Part shown: piece after piece, positions 36,431 to 44,813 of the stretch
How positions within the stretch are numbered: the first letter of the stretch is position 1
Layout: every line of letters begins with the position of its first letter
Assembly: GCA_021413865.1 (NCBI GenBank)
Contig: JAIOPN010000007.1
Location: forward strand, 1-64,000
DNA length: 64,000 bases
Origin: Planctomycetota bacterium
GTDB taxonomy: Bacteria > Planctomycetota > Phycisphaerae > Phycisphaerales > Phycisphaeraceae
Direction: 5' to 3'
The notes under the pieces: model-generated
The model's database searches: none
The model's input: only the letters and a program-made list of their open reading frames with translations
Told to the model about the DNA's origin: nothing
Translations under genes and position numbers: made by a program

Positions 36431-36455
36431 CACGGCCCGCTGAAGCGGGCGTGCC
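36431..36455 (-). repeat. 25-bp palindromic repeat, right copy (inverted)
   Basis: Exact reverse complement of 31637-31661, 25 of 25 positions. It lies between the membrane protein gene and xylA, in xylA's leader. Confidence 0.85.
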
Positions 36456-36519
36456 TTTATCACGCCTTTCGGCTATCTTTCCCACGCTCCCTGACCCCCT
36501 ATCCATGAAAGGCGATCCC

Positions 36520-37836
36520 ATGGCCCGCGAGTATTTCCCCGGTGTTTCCGCCATCAGATACGAAGGCCCCGATTCCAAGAATCCGCTGGCGTTCAAGCAT
36601 TACAACCCCAAGGAAAAGGTCGCCGGCAAGAGCATGGCCGACCACTTCCGCTTCGCCGCCTGCTACTGGCACTGCATGAAGAACGGCGGCGGCGACCCCT
36701 TCGGCCCGGGCACGCGGAATATGCCGTGGAACACCGCCTCCTCCGACCCGATGGGCGTCGCGCGGGACACGATGGACGCCATGTTCGAGTTCCTCACCAA
36801 GCTGGGCGTGAAGTTCTGGTGCTTCCACGACCGGGACATTGCCCCCGAGGGACGCACGCTCGCCGAGTCGCACCGCAACCTCGACCAGATCGTCGCCATC
36901 GCGAAGAAGAAGCAGATCGAGACCGGCACACAGCTCCTCTGGGGCACGGCCAATCTGTTCAGCAACCCTCGCTACATGTCCGGCGCGGCGACCAGCCCCT
37001 TCCCCGAAGTCTTCGCCTACGCCGCCGCGCAGGTCAAAAAAGCGATGGAGGTCACACACGAGCTCAAGGGCCAGGGCTACACCTTCTGGGGCGGCCGCGA
37101 GGGGTACGACATGCTCCTCAACACCGACATGAAGCGGGAGCTCGACCACCTGGGCGCGTTCCTCAACATGGCGGTGGATTTCAAGAAGAAGATCGGCTTC
37201 AAGGGGCAGTTCTACATCGAGCCCAAGCCCAAGGAGCCGACCAAGCACCAGTACGACTTCGACGCGGCGGCGTGCCACGCCTTCCTGATGACCTACGGCC
37301 TGGTCAACGACTTCAAGCTCAACATCGAGGCCAACCACGCCACCCTCGCCGGTCACTCGATGCACCACGACCTCGAGTATGCCGCCTCCAACGGCATCCT
37401 GGGCTCCATCGACGCCAACCGCGGCGACGAGCTGCTCGGGTGGGACACCGACCAGTTCCCCACCAGCATCTATGAGACCACGCTGGTCTCGCTGGTGCTG
37501 CTCAAGCACGGCGGGTTCAAGACCGGCGGGCTCAATTTCGACGCCAAGGTCCGCCGGCAGTCCGTTGACCCGGTTGACCTCTTCTACGCCCACATCGGCG
37601 GCATGGACGCCTTCGCCCGCGGTCTGAAGATCGCCGCCAGGTGCGTGAAGGACGGCCGGATCGAGAAGCTCGTCCGCGACCGCTACAACGGCTGGGGCAA
37701 GGACCTGGGCAAAAAGATCGAAGCAGGCAAGCTCGACTTCACGGCCCTGGAGAAGATCGCCCTCTCCAGCCCGGAGCCGGAGGCACGCTCGGGCCGGCAG
37801 GAGCTGATCGAGAACATCCTGAACGAGTACATCTGA
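36520..37836 (+). CDS. xylA: Xylose isomerase
   Basis: A 438-residue class II xylose isomerase converting D-xylose to D-xylulose. Visible regions are [34 protein letters not shown] (catalytic His and Asp), [19 protein letters not shown] for metal binding, [20 protein letters not shown], and [15 protein letters not shown]. Length is typical. The start is placed at 36520 (MAREYFPG), with AAAGGCG 7 bp upstream; ATG 36505 is a second choice. No xylulokinase is adjacent, although an AraB-like kinase lies 18 kb away. A strong terminator follows. Confidence 0.95.
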   Translation: MAREYFPGVSAIRYEGPDSKNPLAFKHYNPKEKVAGKSMADHFRFAACYWHCMKNGGGDPFGPGTRNMPWNTASSDPMGVARDTMDAMFEFLTKLGVKFWCFHDRDIAPEGRTLAESHRNLDQIVAIAKKKQIETGTQLLWGTANLFSNPRYMSGAATSPFPEVFAYAAAQVKKAMEVTHELKGQGYTFWGGREGYDMLLNTDMKRELDHLGAFLNMAVDFKKKIGFKGQFYIEPKPKEPTKHQYDFDAAACHAFLMTYGLVNDFKLNIEANHATLAGHSMHHDLEYAASNGILGSIDANRGDELLGWDTDQFPTSIYETTLVSLVLLKHGGFKTGGLNFDAKVRRQSVDPVDLFYAHIGGMDAFARGLKIAARCVKDGRIEKLVRDRYNGWGKDLGKKIEAGKLDFTALEKIALSSPEPEARSGRQELIENILNEYI

Positions 37837-37903
37837 AAGTCGAAGCGGAAGAAACCCCGCATTTGCATGACGGGGCTGCAAACAACGAGCCTCGCACCGC
37901 GAA

Positions 37904-37931
37904 GCCCCGCAAGCAATTGCGGGGCTTTTTT
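37904..37931 (+). terminator. Rho-independent terminator of xylA
   Basis: Stem GCCCCGCAA/TTGCGGGGC with loop GCAA, followed by six T. It is the clearest terminator in the window. Confidence 0.9.
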
Positions 37932-37937
37932 CTGCGC

Positions 37938-37965
37938 AAAAAAATCCCGCGCCGGGGCGCGGGAT
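37938..37965 (-). terminator. Rho-independent terminator of rplU
   Basis: On the minus strand the stem ATCCCGCGCC/GGCGCGGGAT is followed by seven T. It lies next to, but separate from, the xylA terminator. Confidence 0.88.
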
Positions 37966-37998
37966 CGTGGAATGCATTGGGTTGTCGCGGCGGATCAC

Positions 37999-38322
37999 TC
38001 AGGCGGAGATGCCGGTGACCTTGACCTCCAGGAAGTCCTGGCGGTGGCCGCGGTGGCGGACGTAGTTCTTCCGGCGGCGGCGCTTCCAGATCTCGACCTT
38101 GTCGGTCTTGCCCTGGGAAAGGATCTCGCCGCTCACCTTGGCGCCGGGGATCAGCGGGGCGCCGACCTTGGCGGCCTTGCCCTCGCCCATGCCCCCGACC
38201 ATGAGGACACGGTCAAAGGTGAGGGTGGCGGCGTCGGCGGGCAGCTCGCGGATGGCGACGCGGATGACGTCACCTTCGCTGACCTTGATCTGGGTTCCGC
38301 TGTCTTCGATGATCGCGTACAT
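37999..38322 (-). CDS. rplU: Large ribosomal subunit protein bL21
   Basis: A 107-residue ribosomal protein: MYAIIEDSGTQIKVSEGDVI, DRVLMVGG, GAKVSGEILSQGKTDKVEIW, and the basic RRRRKNYVRHRGHRQDFLEV that binds 23S rRNA. Length and sequence are typical. The usual partner rpmA (bL27) does not follow: the next thing downstream is the terminator, so this copy is monocistronic. It has its own promoter at 38350-38378. Confidence 0.95.
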   Translation of the reverse strand: MYAIIEDSGTQIKVSEGDVIRVAIRELPADAATLTFDRVLMVGGMGEGKAAKVGAPLIPGAKVSGEILSQGKTDKVEIWKRRRRKNYVRHRGHRQDFLEVKVTGISA

Positions 38323-38349
38323 AATTCACCTCGTTGCGTTGAGCCGGGC

Positions 38350-38378
38350 AGTATAACACAGACCGGCGTCGGAGCCAA
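38350..38378 (-). promoter_or_regulatory. Sigma70-type promoter of rplU
   Basis: On the minus strand TTGGCT (38373-38378) and TATACT (38350-38355) are 17 bp apart. The start of transcription would be near 38343, giving a leader of about 20 nucleotides. Confidence 0.65.
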
Positions 38379-38383
38379 ATGAA

Positions 38384-38412
38384 GAGGCCCGCGCCTTGGT
38401 GACGCGGGCCTC
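38384..38412 (-). terminator. Hairpin after the secretin gene
   Basis: GAGGCCCGCG pairs with CGCGGGCCTC around a 9-base loop, 38 bp downstream of the secretin stop. The following T-run on the minus strand is short, so it may be only partly efficient. The rplU promoter begins just beyond it. Confidence 0.6.
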
Positions 38413-38449
38413 GGGTTGTCGAGGCGTTGCGGGGGCCCCGCCGGGGGCG

Positions 38450-41400
38450 TCAGTGGAAGCTGCGGCCGACGTTGTACTGGGCGGGGTTCTGGAGCAGGCC
38501 CGGGAACAACTGCTCTTCCTCTTCGGCCTGGATGATGATCGTGGGCTTGACGAGGATCAGCAGGGTGCGTTCGTCCTTGGTCGAGCTGCGGTTGGTCGTG
38601 AAGCGGTTGAGGATGGGGATCTTGGAGAGGATCGGCACGCCGGCCTCGACCTCGGTCTCGCCGACGAGACGCTGACCACCCAGAAGCAGGGTGCCCTTGT
38701 CCGGGACGCTGACCGTGGTGACAACCTCGGTCAGTTCCAGCTCTGGAGCCTCGATGAAGGCCTCGGTGACGATCGGGGTGGAGTTGCCGCCGCCGTTGTT
38801 ACCGGTGGTGGTGGTGCTCTGTGCGGACTGCGGGATGGTGCGGATCGGCTGGAGCACGGTGGCCAGGCTGGGCCTGACTGTCAGGGTCACGTAGCGGCGG
38901 TCCGCCGAGACGGTGCCGCGGACAAAGAGCGTGGCGCCGGACTGGACGATGCTGAGGGTCGGGTCAAAGCCTGTGCCGCCGGGGACCGGGGTCAGGTCGG
39001 AGACGAAGGCGATCTGGCGGGCGACGGTGACGAAGGCTTCCTGGCCGTTCAGGAACGTGACACGCGGCGCGGTGAGGGAGATCGACCGCCTGTGCGCCTG
39101 GGTGGCATTGAGCACGAGGTTGACCTGAACGTCGTCCATGTAGCTCACGCCCAGGTCGAAGGAGCGGCCGGTGTCGGCGTAGCCTCTGCCGGGCACGTAA
39201 ACGCCCGGACTGTTGGTCTGGATCGCCCCCAGGGAGGCGGGGATGCCGGTGTTGTTACGGCCGGCGATGGCGTCGCTGCTCTGAGCGATCCTGATCGGAC
39301 CAAAGTTAGCGCCGGGGTTGTTGATCTGGATGTCCAGGTCAACATTGAGCTCATCGAGGAAGTTCTGATCGACCAGGAGGAAGCGGGCCTCGACGGAGAT
39401 CTGCATGGCGCGGGTCTCACGCAGCTTGCCCAGCAGTTCTAGCACGCCGCGGTGGTTCTCGGGGGTGGTCTTGATGATCAGGTTGCCGTTGAGCTCGCGG
39501 AGTGAGCTGACCTCGCCGCCGGCGGACGCCCACTCGTCGGGCTTGCCGACCTGGTCCTGGATGAGCGTCGTGATCTCTTCGATCAGCTTGCTGCGGTCCA
39601 CGGGCTCATCGACCTTGGTGGCCGTGTCTTCAAAAATGCTCTTGGAGGAGCCGCCGCCGCCGCTGCTTCCACTGCTGCTGCTTTCCAGCGCGGAAGAGAG
39701 GTCGAAGCGAGGGGCGTCCTTGACCGGGTCGATGCGGTGCAGCAGGTCGCGGATGTCGTACACGCGGATGGACGTGGTGCGTGTCAGGTCCTTGCGGGTG
39801 GAGATCGTGATGATGCCGTCGATGATGCTGTAGCTGATCGGGTTGGACTCGTCGGTGGAAGGCACCTGCGAGAGGACCAGTTCGAGCACCTTTTTCGCCG
39901 GGACGTTTTCGAGCTGCAGGGTGACGGCCGTGTCCTGCTCGACGCCGATCTGCTGCAGGGCGTTCCAGTTCACGAAGAAGTTCAGGCCCGTGGCACTCTT
40001 GAGGAACTCGATGACATTGACCAGGCGGTTGGACTGCAGGTCGATGGTCCTGATCGGCTCGAGCAGCTTGTCGTTGACGCGCTGGTTCACCTTGCTTTCC
40101 GCGGTGCCGGCCTCGAGGTCATGGAGCCGGTTGAAGGTCAACTGCGGCCAGTCGGCGGGGAAGACCATCAGGTCGTTGTAGGGGATGGTGGCCGTGAGGT
40201 TTTCGTTGCTCTGGAGGGCGACCTGGAGGGAGCGGGCGCTGAGCAGGCGGCGGGTCTCGGTCAGGATGCGCGCCTCCTCAACCATTTCCTTCATGGCCTG
40301 CGCGGCGGCGTTGTTGGGGCTGAGGAAAATCGCCTGGTTGATCAGTTCGAGACACTGATCGTATTTCTGTTCGCGACGCAGCTCCATGGCCCGACGCAGC
40401 AGACGCTGGACTTCCTCTTCCTGGGCCTGCAACGCGTTCTCGCGGCTCTTGGCGGCTTCCAGCTTCTGGCGCTCGGCGATCTGCTGCTGCTGCTTGATTT
40501 CCGACTGACGCTGCTCCTCGGCGACCTTGCCCGAGGCGATGACCGCTTCGTCACGCAGCGCGCGGTACTGCGACGGCGGCAGGACGCGTTCATTGCGGTC
40601 GAGCATGACTTTGGCCTGCGAGACGGCCTCGGACGCCGCCGAGTAGTTGCCGCTCTTGCGCAGCGACTCGGACCGGTTCATCAGTTCGCGGAACTCCGCC
40701 ACCGCGGCCTCGGCACGCAGGTGAGACGCCTCGAGCTGGCTGTCGAGCACCGTCTTGGGGGCGGAGTCCTGACCGAGCTTGGTCTGCACCGCGTCCAGGG
40801 CGGCCTTGGCTTCGGCGTTCTTCGGGTCGAGCCGGAGCGCTTCCTGATAAGCCTGCTGAGCCAGCCGCACCTGGCCGGAGTTCTCGGCGGCCTTGCCCTC
40901 GGCCACCTTCTGCTGGGAGTAGAGCAGCGCAGCCTGGGAGAGCAGGTCGCTCTTGGCGGGAGCGGCGGCCGCTGCGTCCGGCGCGGGTTCGGCGGCCTTC
41001 TGGACCGTCGGGGTCTCGGCGGGCTTGGCGACGGCCGGGGCCGGCGCCTCAACGGGCTTGGCCTCGAGTACGGGAACGGGCTTGCCCTGCTCCTCGGCGT
41101 GGGCGGCTTCCGCGGCAACGGGAACCGGGGGCTTCAATTCAGTGGACGCGGCGTCATCGGAACCCTGCGCGGATTTCACTTCGGCCGCAACCGGCGCCTC
41201 GCCGGCGTCGGCGACCGTCGCGACTGGCTTCTTACGCAGCTCCGCGATCTCCGCCAACTGGTGATCGACCCGCTCGTTGTCGAACCATCCCAGGTCCCGA
41301 CCACCGGCCTTCACGGCCTTGAGCTTCGCCTCCGCCGCGTCGAGCCGGCCGGCCTTAATGTCGGCCGCAGCCGCGTCGATCGCCTTGCGGTCGTTCCCCG

Positions 41401-41842
41401 CCGCGCCGCCCTGACGGCTCTTGAGGTCCGCCAGACGCGCCGAGGCCGTTTCTTTCTGCTGCTCGGACGCCTTGGCGTTGCCCTTCACCGACTCATACAA
41501 CGACGCCGCGCGGGCGAACTGGCCCGCCTTGGCGGCCTCGTCGGCCTCGCTCAGCACCGTCGAGGCGTCGCCCTGCTTGAGCGCCTGATCGTCCAGCGCC
41601 TTGAGCGCGTTGAACATCTTGTTGCGGTCTTCTTTCGACAGCTGCGCCGTGTCCACACGCCGGAGCGTCGCCCGCGCCGAATCCAGGTCGCCAGCGCTGA
41701 ACTGCTGCATCCCCTGCTCGAAGAGCTGGGTCGCGGTGGGATGGTCCGACTCCCCGCCATCAGCGAGCAAGAAGGGGGTCGCCATCATCAGGCTAACTGC
41801 AACCAACACAGCCACTACGGTAAAGGGATGTCGTCGAAGCAA
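38450..41842 (-). CDS. Secretin (type II/IV pilus GspD/PilQ-like) with N-terminal TPR region
   Basis: An outer-membrane secretin of 1130 residues. TTG start at 41842 has GGGAGG 6 bp upstream and gives a clean signal peptide, HPFTVVAVLVAVSLMMATPF. Residues about 35-540 contain TPR-like helices and a Pro/Ala/Glu-rich linker (APAPAVAKPAETPTVQKAAE). The C-terminal third has N-domain sequences (QISVEARFLLVDQNFLDEL) and the secretin beta-region: SLTAPRVTFLNGQEAFVTV, VPDKGTLLLGGQR and GVPILSKIPILNRFTTNRSS, then LLILVKPTIIIQ. Planctomycete secretins often have such fronts. No other pilus or secretion gene is next to it. Confidence 0.9.
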   Translation of the reverse strand: MLRRHPFTVVAVLVAVSLMMATPFLLADGGESDHPTATQLFEQGMQQFSAGDLDSARATLRRVDTAQLSKEDRNKMFNALKALDDQALKQGDASTVLSEADEAAKAGQFARAASLYESVKGNAKASEQQKETASARLADLKSRQGGAAGNDRKAIDAAAADIKAGRLDAAEAKLKAVKAGGRDLGWFDNERVDHQLAEIAELRKKPVATVADAGEAPVAAEVKSAQGSDDAASTELKPPVPVAAEAAHAEEQGKPVPVLEAKPVEAPAPAVAKPAETPTVQKAAEPAPDAAAAAPAKSDLLSQAALLYSQQKVAEGKAAENSGQVRLAQQAYQEALRLDPKNAEAKAALDAVQTKLGQDSAPKTVLDSQLEASHLRAEAAVAEFRELMNRSESLRKSGNYSAASEAVSQAKVMLDRNERVLPPSQYRALRDEAVIASGKVAEEQRQSEIKQQQQIAERQKLEAAKSRENALQAQEEEVQRLLRRAMELRREQKYDQCLELINQAIFLSPNNAAAQAMKEMVEEARILTETRRLLSARSLQVALQSNENLTATIPYNDLMVFPADWPQLTFNRLHDLEAGTAESKVNQRVNDKLLEPIRTIDLQSNRLVNVIEFLKSATGLNFFVNWNALQQIGVEQDTAVTLQLENVPAKKVLELVLSQVPSTDESNPISYSIIDGIITISTRKDLTRTTSIRVYDIRDLLHRIDPVKDAPRFDLSSALESSSSGSSGGGGSSKSIFEDTATKVDEPVDRSKLIEEITTLIQDQVGKPDEWASAGGEVSSLRELNGNLIIKTTPENHRGVLELLGKLRETRAMQISVEARFLLVDQNFLDELNVDLDIQINNPGANFGPIRIAQSSDAIAGRNNTGIPASLGAIQTNSPGVYVPGRGYADTGRSFDLGVSYMDDVQVNLVLNATQAHRRSISLTAPRVTFLNGQEAFVTVARQIAFVSDLTPVPGGTGFDPTLSIVQSGATLFVRGTVSADRRYVTLTVRPSLATVLQPIRTIPQSAQSTTTTGNNGGGNSTPIVTEAFIEAPELELTEVVTTVSVPDKGTLLLGGQRLVGETEVEAGVPILSKIPILNRFTTNRSSTKDERTLLILVKPTIIIQAEEEEQLFPGLLQNPAQYNVGRSFH

Positions 41843-42116
41843 AGCGTGCCTCCCTGATAATCCTGGAGCGGGTCTGGTTTGGGATCCCTGCGGGGTACCT
41901 GCATCAACGGCGGTCGTATTACTGGCCCTGCCACCCTACGACACCGCCGTCGAAGTGCGGAGTCTAAAGTCAGACCCGATCGCTCGCAAGTGCCCAAATC
42001 ATAAAGTCCTCCAGTTTTCCACCCACCCCCCCTTCCCGCCTGTTGCGGCCCGCCGGGCTCGCCTCGATCATACAGGGCGAGTTATCCGCGATGCTGAGGG
42101 CTTCTCGATCCCACGC
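41843..42116. other. Divergent intergenic region between secretin and ABC ATPase
   Basis: A 274-bp gap that must contain both promoters. The secretin ribosome-binding site (complement of 41849-41854) is visible. No clear -10/-35 pair for the rightward gene was found. Confidence 0.4.
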
Positions 42117-43622
42117 ATGCCCACGCCATTCATCCAATTCGAGGGCATCACCAAGACCTTCGTAGGCGTCACAGCCCTCGAAAACGTCGGATTCACCATC
42201 CGCCGCGGCGAGTGCCACGCCGTCATGGGCGAGAACGGCGCGGGCAAATCCACGCTGGGCAAAATCCTCGCGGGCATCCACAGACCCGATTCCGGCACGA
42301 TCCACATCGACGCAGAGCCCCGCCGCTTCCATTCCCCCGCCGACGCCCTCCGCGCCGGCATCGGGATGGTCCACCAGGAACTGGCGTTCTGCCCCGACCT
42401 GAGCATCGCCGAAAACCTGGCGATGGGCCGCTACCCCACACGCGCCGGCCTCTGGCTCGACCGGCGACGCATGCACGAGCGGGCATGGGAATGGCTCGCA
42501 CAGATCGGCGTCGAGATCGACGTGCGCCGACCCATGCGCAGCCTCTCCACCGGTCAGGAGCAGATGGTCCAGATCGCCTCGGCGGTCGGCGCGGGGGCGC
42601 GGTTCCTCGTCTTCGACGAGCCGACAAGCTCACTCTCCGAACCGGAATCTCAACAACTCTTCACACTCATCGAGGACCTGAAAAAACGCGGCGTGACCAT
42701 GATGTACGTCTCCCACCGCATGCCCGAGGTCTTCCGGCTGTGCGACCGGGTCACCGTGCTGCGCGACGGCCGATACGTCGGCACGCTCGACCGCGCCGAG
42801 GCCGCGCCGGACCGCGTGGTCGAGATGATGATCGGCCGGCCGCTTGAGGCGTATTACCCGAGCCACCTGCGCTCCGCCGTCGGCGCGACCCGGCTGCGCG
42901 TCAAGGGCCTCTCCTCCCCGGGGCTGTTTGAAGGTATCTCCTTCGAGCTGCGTGCCGGCGAGATCGTCGGCCTGGCGGGCCTCGTCGGCTCGGGCCGCAG
43001 CGAGTTGGCCCGGGCGATCTTCGGCCTCGACCGCGCGGCGAGCGGCGGTGTCGAAGTCGATGGGGAGAAGCTCCCGACCGGCGACGTGCGCCTCGCGATG
43101 CGGCGAGGCATCGCCATGGTCCCCGAGGACCGCAAGCGGCAGGGCATCGTCCCCGCGATGGGCTGCCGCGCGAATTTTTCGTTGGCGATCCTCGACCGGC
43201 TGCGCCGCATGGGCCTGCTGGACCAGGGCCGGGAGCGCGACGAGGCGTCGGGTTATTTCAATGAGTTGAACGTACGCACCCCCTCGCTCGACACGCCTAT
43301 CGTCTCGCTCAGCGGCGGGAATCAGCAGAAGGTCGTGCTTGCAAGATGGCTCGCGCGGAAGCCGGCGGTGCTGATCGTCGATGAACCGACGCGCGGCGTG
43401 GATGTCGGCGCGAAGGCGGCGATCCACGCCCTGCTCGACGCACTGGCGGTCAAGGGCACCGCCATCCTCCTCATCTCCTCCGAACTCCCCGAACTGCTGA
43501 ACCTCTCCACCCGCCTCCTCGTGATGCGCGCCGGCCGACTCGTGGACGAACTCCCCCGCGAACAGGCGACGCAGGATCGCGTCCTCCGCGCGATGGCGGC
43601 GGTGGCTGCGTCTTCTGTTTAG
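42117..43622 (+). CDS. Sugar ABC transporter ATP-binding protein (RbsA/MglA type)
   Basis: A 501-residue protein with two ATPase domains, as in ribose/galactose importers. The first has Walker A GENGAGKST (38-46), signature LSTGQEQMVQIA and Walker B FLVFDEPTSSLSEPE. The second has the degenerate GLVGSGRSELARAIFG, signature LSGGNQQKVVLARW, and VLIVDEPTRGVDVGAKAAIH. The start MPTPFIQFEGITKTF is chosen by homology; the frame is open far upstream. No permease or sugar-binding protein flanks it, so its partners must be elsewhere. The stop is 2 bp before inverted-repeat element B. Confidence 0.92.
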   Translation: MPTPFIQFEGITKTFVGVTALENVGFTIRRGECHAVMGENGAGKSTLGKILAGIHRPDSGTIHIDAEPRRFHSPADALRAGIGMVHQELAFCPDLSIAENLAMGRYPTRAGLWLDRRRMHERAWEWLAQIGVEIDVRRPMRSLSTGQEQMVQIASAVGAGARFLVFDEPTSSLSEPESQQLFTLIEDLKKRGVTMMYVSHRMPEVFRLCDRVTVLRDGRYVGTLDRAEAAPDRVVEMMIGRPLEAYYPSHLRSAVGATRLRVKGLSSPGLFEGISFELRAGEIVGLAGLVGSGRSELARAIFGLDRAASGGVEVDGEKLPTGDVRLAMRRGIAMVPEDRKRQGIVPAMGCRANFSLAILDRLRRMGLLDQGRERDEASGYFNELNVRTPSLDTPIVSLSGGNQQKVVLARWLARKPAVLIVDEPTRGVDVGAKAAIHALLDALAVKGTAILLISSELPELLNLSTRLLVMRAGRLVDELPREQATQDRVLRAMAAVAASSV

Positions 43623-43624
43623 CG

Positions 43625-43780
43625 AATTGAATCACAGAGACACAGAGGGGGATGAGATCAGAGGAGAAGAGGACAAAGGTTTTGAAAAAAGAACCGCGGA
43701 GGCACGGAGGAGCAACAAAAAGTATCTCTCAGCCTTCTTCTCCTCCGATCTCATCTTCCTCTGTGTCTCTGTGTTCAATT
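43625..43780. mobile_element. Inverted-repeat element, internally deleted relative of element A (copy B)
   Basis: The left arm 43625-43669 and right arm 43737-43780 are inverted repeats of about 45 bp with a few mismatches and one extra base. They share AATTGAA.CACAGAGACACAG and GAGGAGAAG with element A. Right after the left arm both copies carry a TTGAAAAAA.GAA stretch. Copy B lacks the GxxExxY gene and contains CCGCGGAGGCACGGAGG instead. It looks like a miniature, non-coding derivative. It lies between the ABC ATPase stop and the dipeptidase start. Confidence 0.6.
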
Positions 43781-43798
43781 GAAAAACCGAAAGCCCTC

Positions 43799-44803
43799 AT
43801 GCCCTGGTTCGACGCCCACCTCGACCTCTCCTACCTCGCCCTGCTCGGCCGTGACATGACCGCACGGCTCGATCAACCCACCGGCGGCCCGCAACCCGCG
43901 GCGCTCACCTTTCCGAGCCTCGCCGAGGGCGGTGTCCGCTGGGCGATGGGCACGATCTTCATTAACCCCGGCAAGCCCGGCGAAACGTGGGGCTACTCCG
44001 ACGCCTCCGACCCCGACGGCGCCCACCGCGCCGGCGCTCGGCAGCTCGACATCTACCACGACTGGGAGCGGCGCGGCCTCATCAAGATCGTCCGCACCGC
44101 CCGCGACCTGGACGACCCCGCCCCGCCGCTGCGCGTGCTCATCCTTATGGAAGGGGCCGACGCCATCCGCACCCCCGACGAGGCCGCCTGGTGGCACGAG
44201 CGCGGCCTGCGCGTGGTCGGCATGTCCTGGAGCAAGGGCACGCGCTACGCCGCCGGCGACGGCATGCTCGACGGCCGCACCGGCCTCACCGACGCCGGCC
44301 GGGCGCTCGTGAAATCATTCGACCAACTCGGCATCACCCACGACCTGGCCCACCTCGACGACCGCGCCGCCCTGGAGATCCTCTCCCTCACCGACAGGCC
44401 GGTCATCAACTCCCACTCCGCCTCCCGCACTCTGCAGGGCGACAACAAGACCCGCCACATCTCCGACGAGTTCATCCGCGCCATCGCCCAGCGCGGCGGC
44501 GTGGTCGGCCTTCCTTTATATACGCGCTTCCTGACCGCCCATCCCAACACCCGCGCCACCCTGCAACGCACCCTCGACCACGTCACCCACATCGCCGACG
44601 TGATGGGCCACCGCCGCGGCATCGCCCTGGGCAGCGACCTGGATGGCGGCTTCACCGCCGACGACCTGCCAGAAGGAATCTCCCGCCCTGCCGACTACGT
44701 GAAGCTCATGGACGGGCTTGCAAAACAAGGCTGGTCCCCCGCCGACCTAGCGGGGTTTCAGAGCGACAACTGGCTGCGGTTCTTCCGGCGGGTACTGGTG
44801 TGA
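43799..44803 (+). CDS. Membrane dipeptidase family protein (peptidase M19)
   Basis: A 334-residue zinc dipeptidase-like barrel. The first metal motif is FDAHLDLSYLAL (H7, D9), the bridging glutamate is in VLILMEGADAI, and later histidines are in PVINSHSASR and RGIALGSDLDGGF. It would cleave dipeptides or related amides, sometimes D-amino-acid-containing. The start is set at 43799, because upstream codons in the same frame come from inverted-repeat element B. It is convergent with the glycosyltransferase gene, 10 bp apart. Confidence 0.85.
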   Translation: MPWFDAHLDLSYLALLGRDMTARLDQPTGGPQPAALTFPSLAEGGVRWAMGTIFINPGKPGETWGYSDASDPDGAHRAGARQLDIYHDWERRGLIKIVRTARDLDDPAPPLRVLILMEGADAIRTPDEAAWWHERGLRVVGMSWSKGTRYAAGDGMLDGRTGLTDAGRALVKSFDQLGITHDLAHLDDRAALEILSLTDRPVINSHSASRTLQGDNKTRHISDEFIRAIAQRGGVVGLPLYTRFLTAHPNTRATLQRTLDHVTHIADVMGHRRGIALGSDLDGGFTADDLPEGISRPADYVKLMDGLAKQGWSPADLAGFQSDNWLRFFRRVLV

Positions 44804-44813
44804 AAAACTTACC

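Noticed and set aside
37904-37965. A CRISPR or attenuator interpretation of the double hairpin after xylA
   Set aside because: The two hairpins are simply one terminator on each strand, each with its own T-run, for convergent xylA and rplU.
38450-41857. Large opposite-strand open frames across the secretin and rny genes (several hundred codons)
   Set aside because: They mirror the codon bias of the real genes, are Val/Glu/Asp/Arg-rich without motifs, and lack homology. They are shadows of high-GC coding.
43652-43798. N-terminal extension of the membrane dipeptidase (about 49 residues)
   Set aside because: It is read from inverted-repeat element B; homology starts at MPWFDAHLDL (43799).
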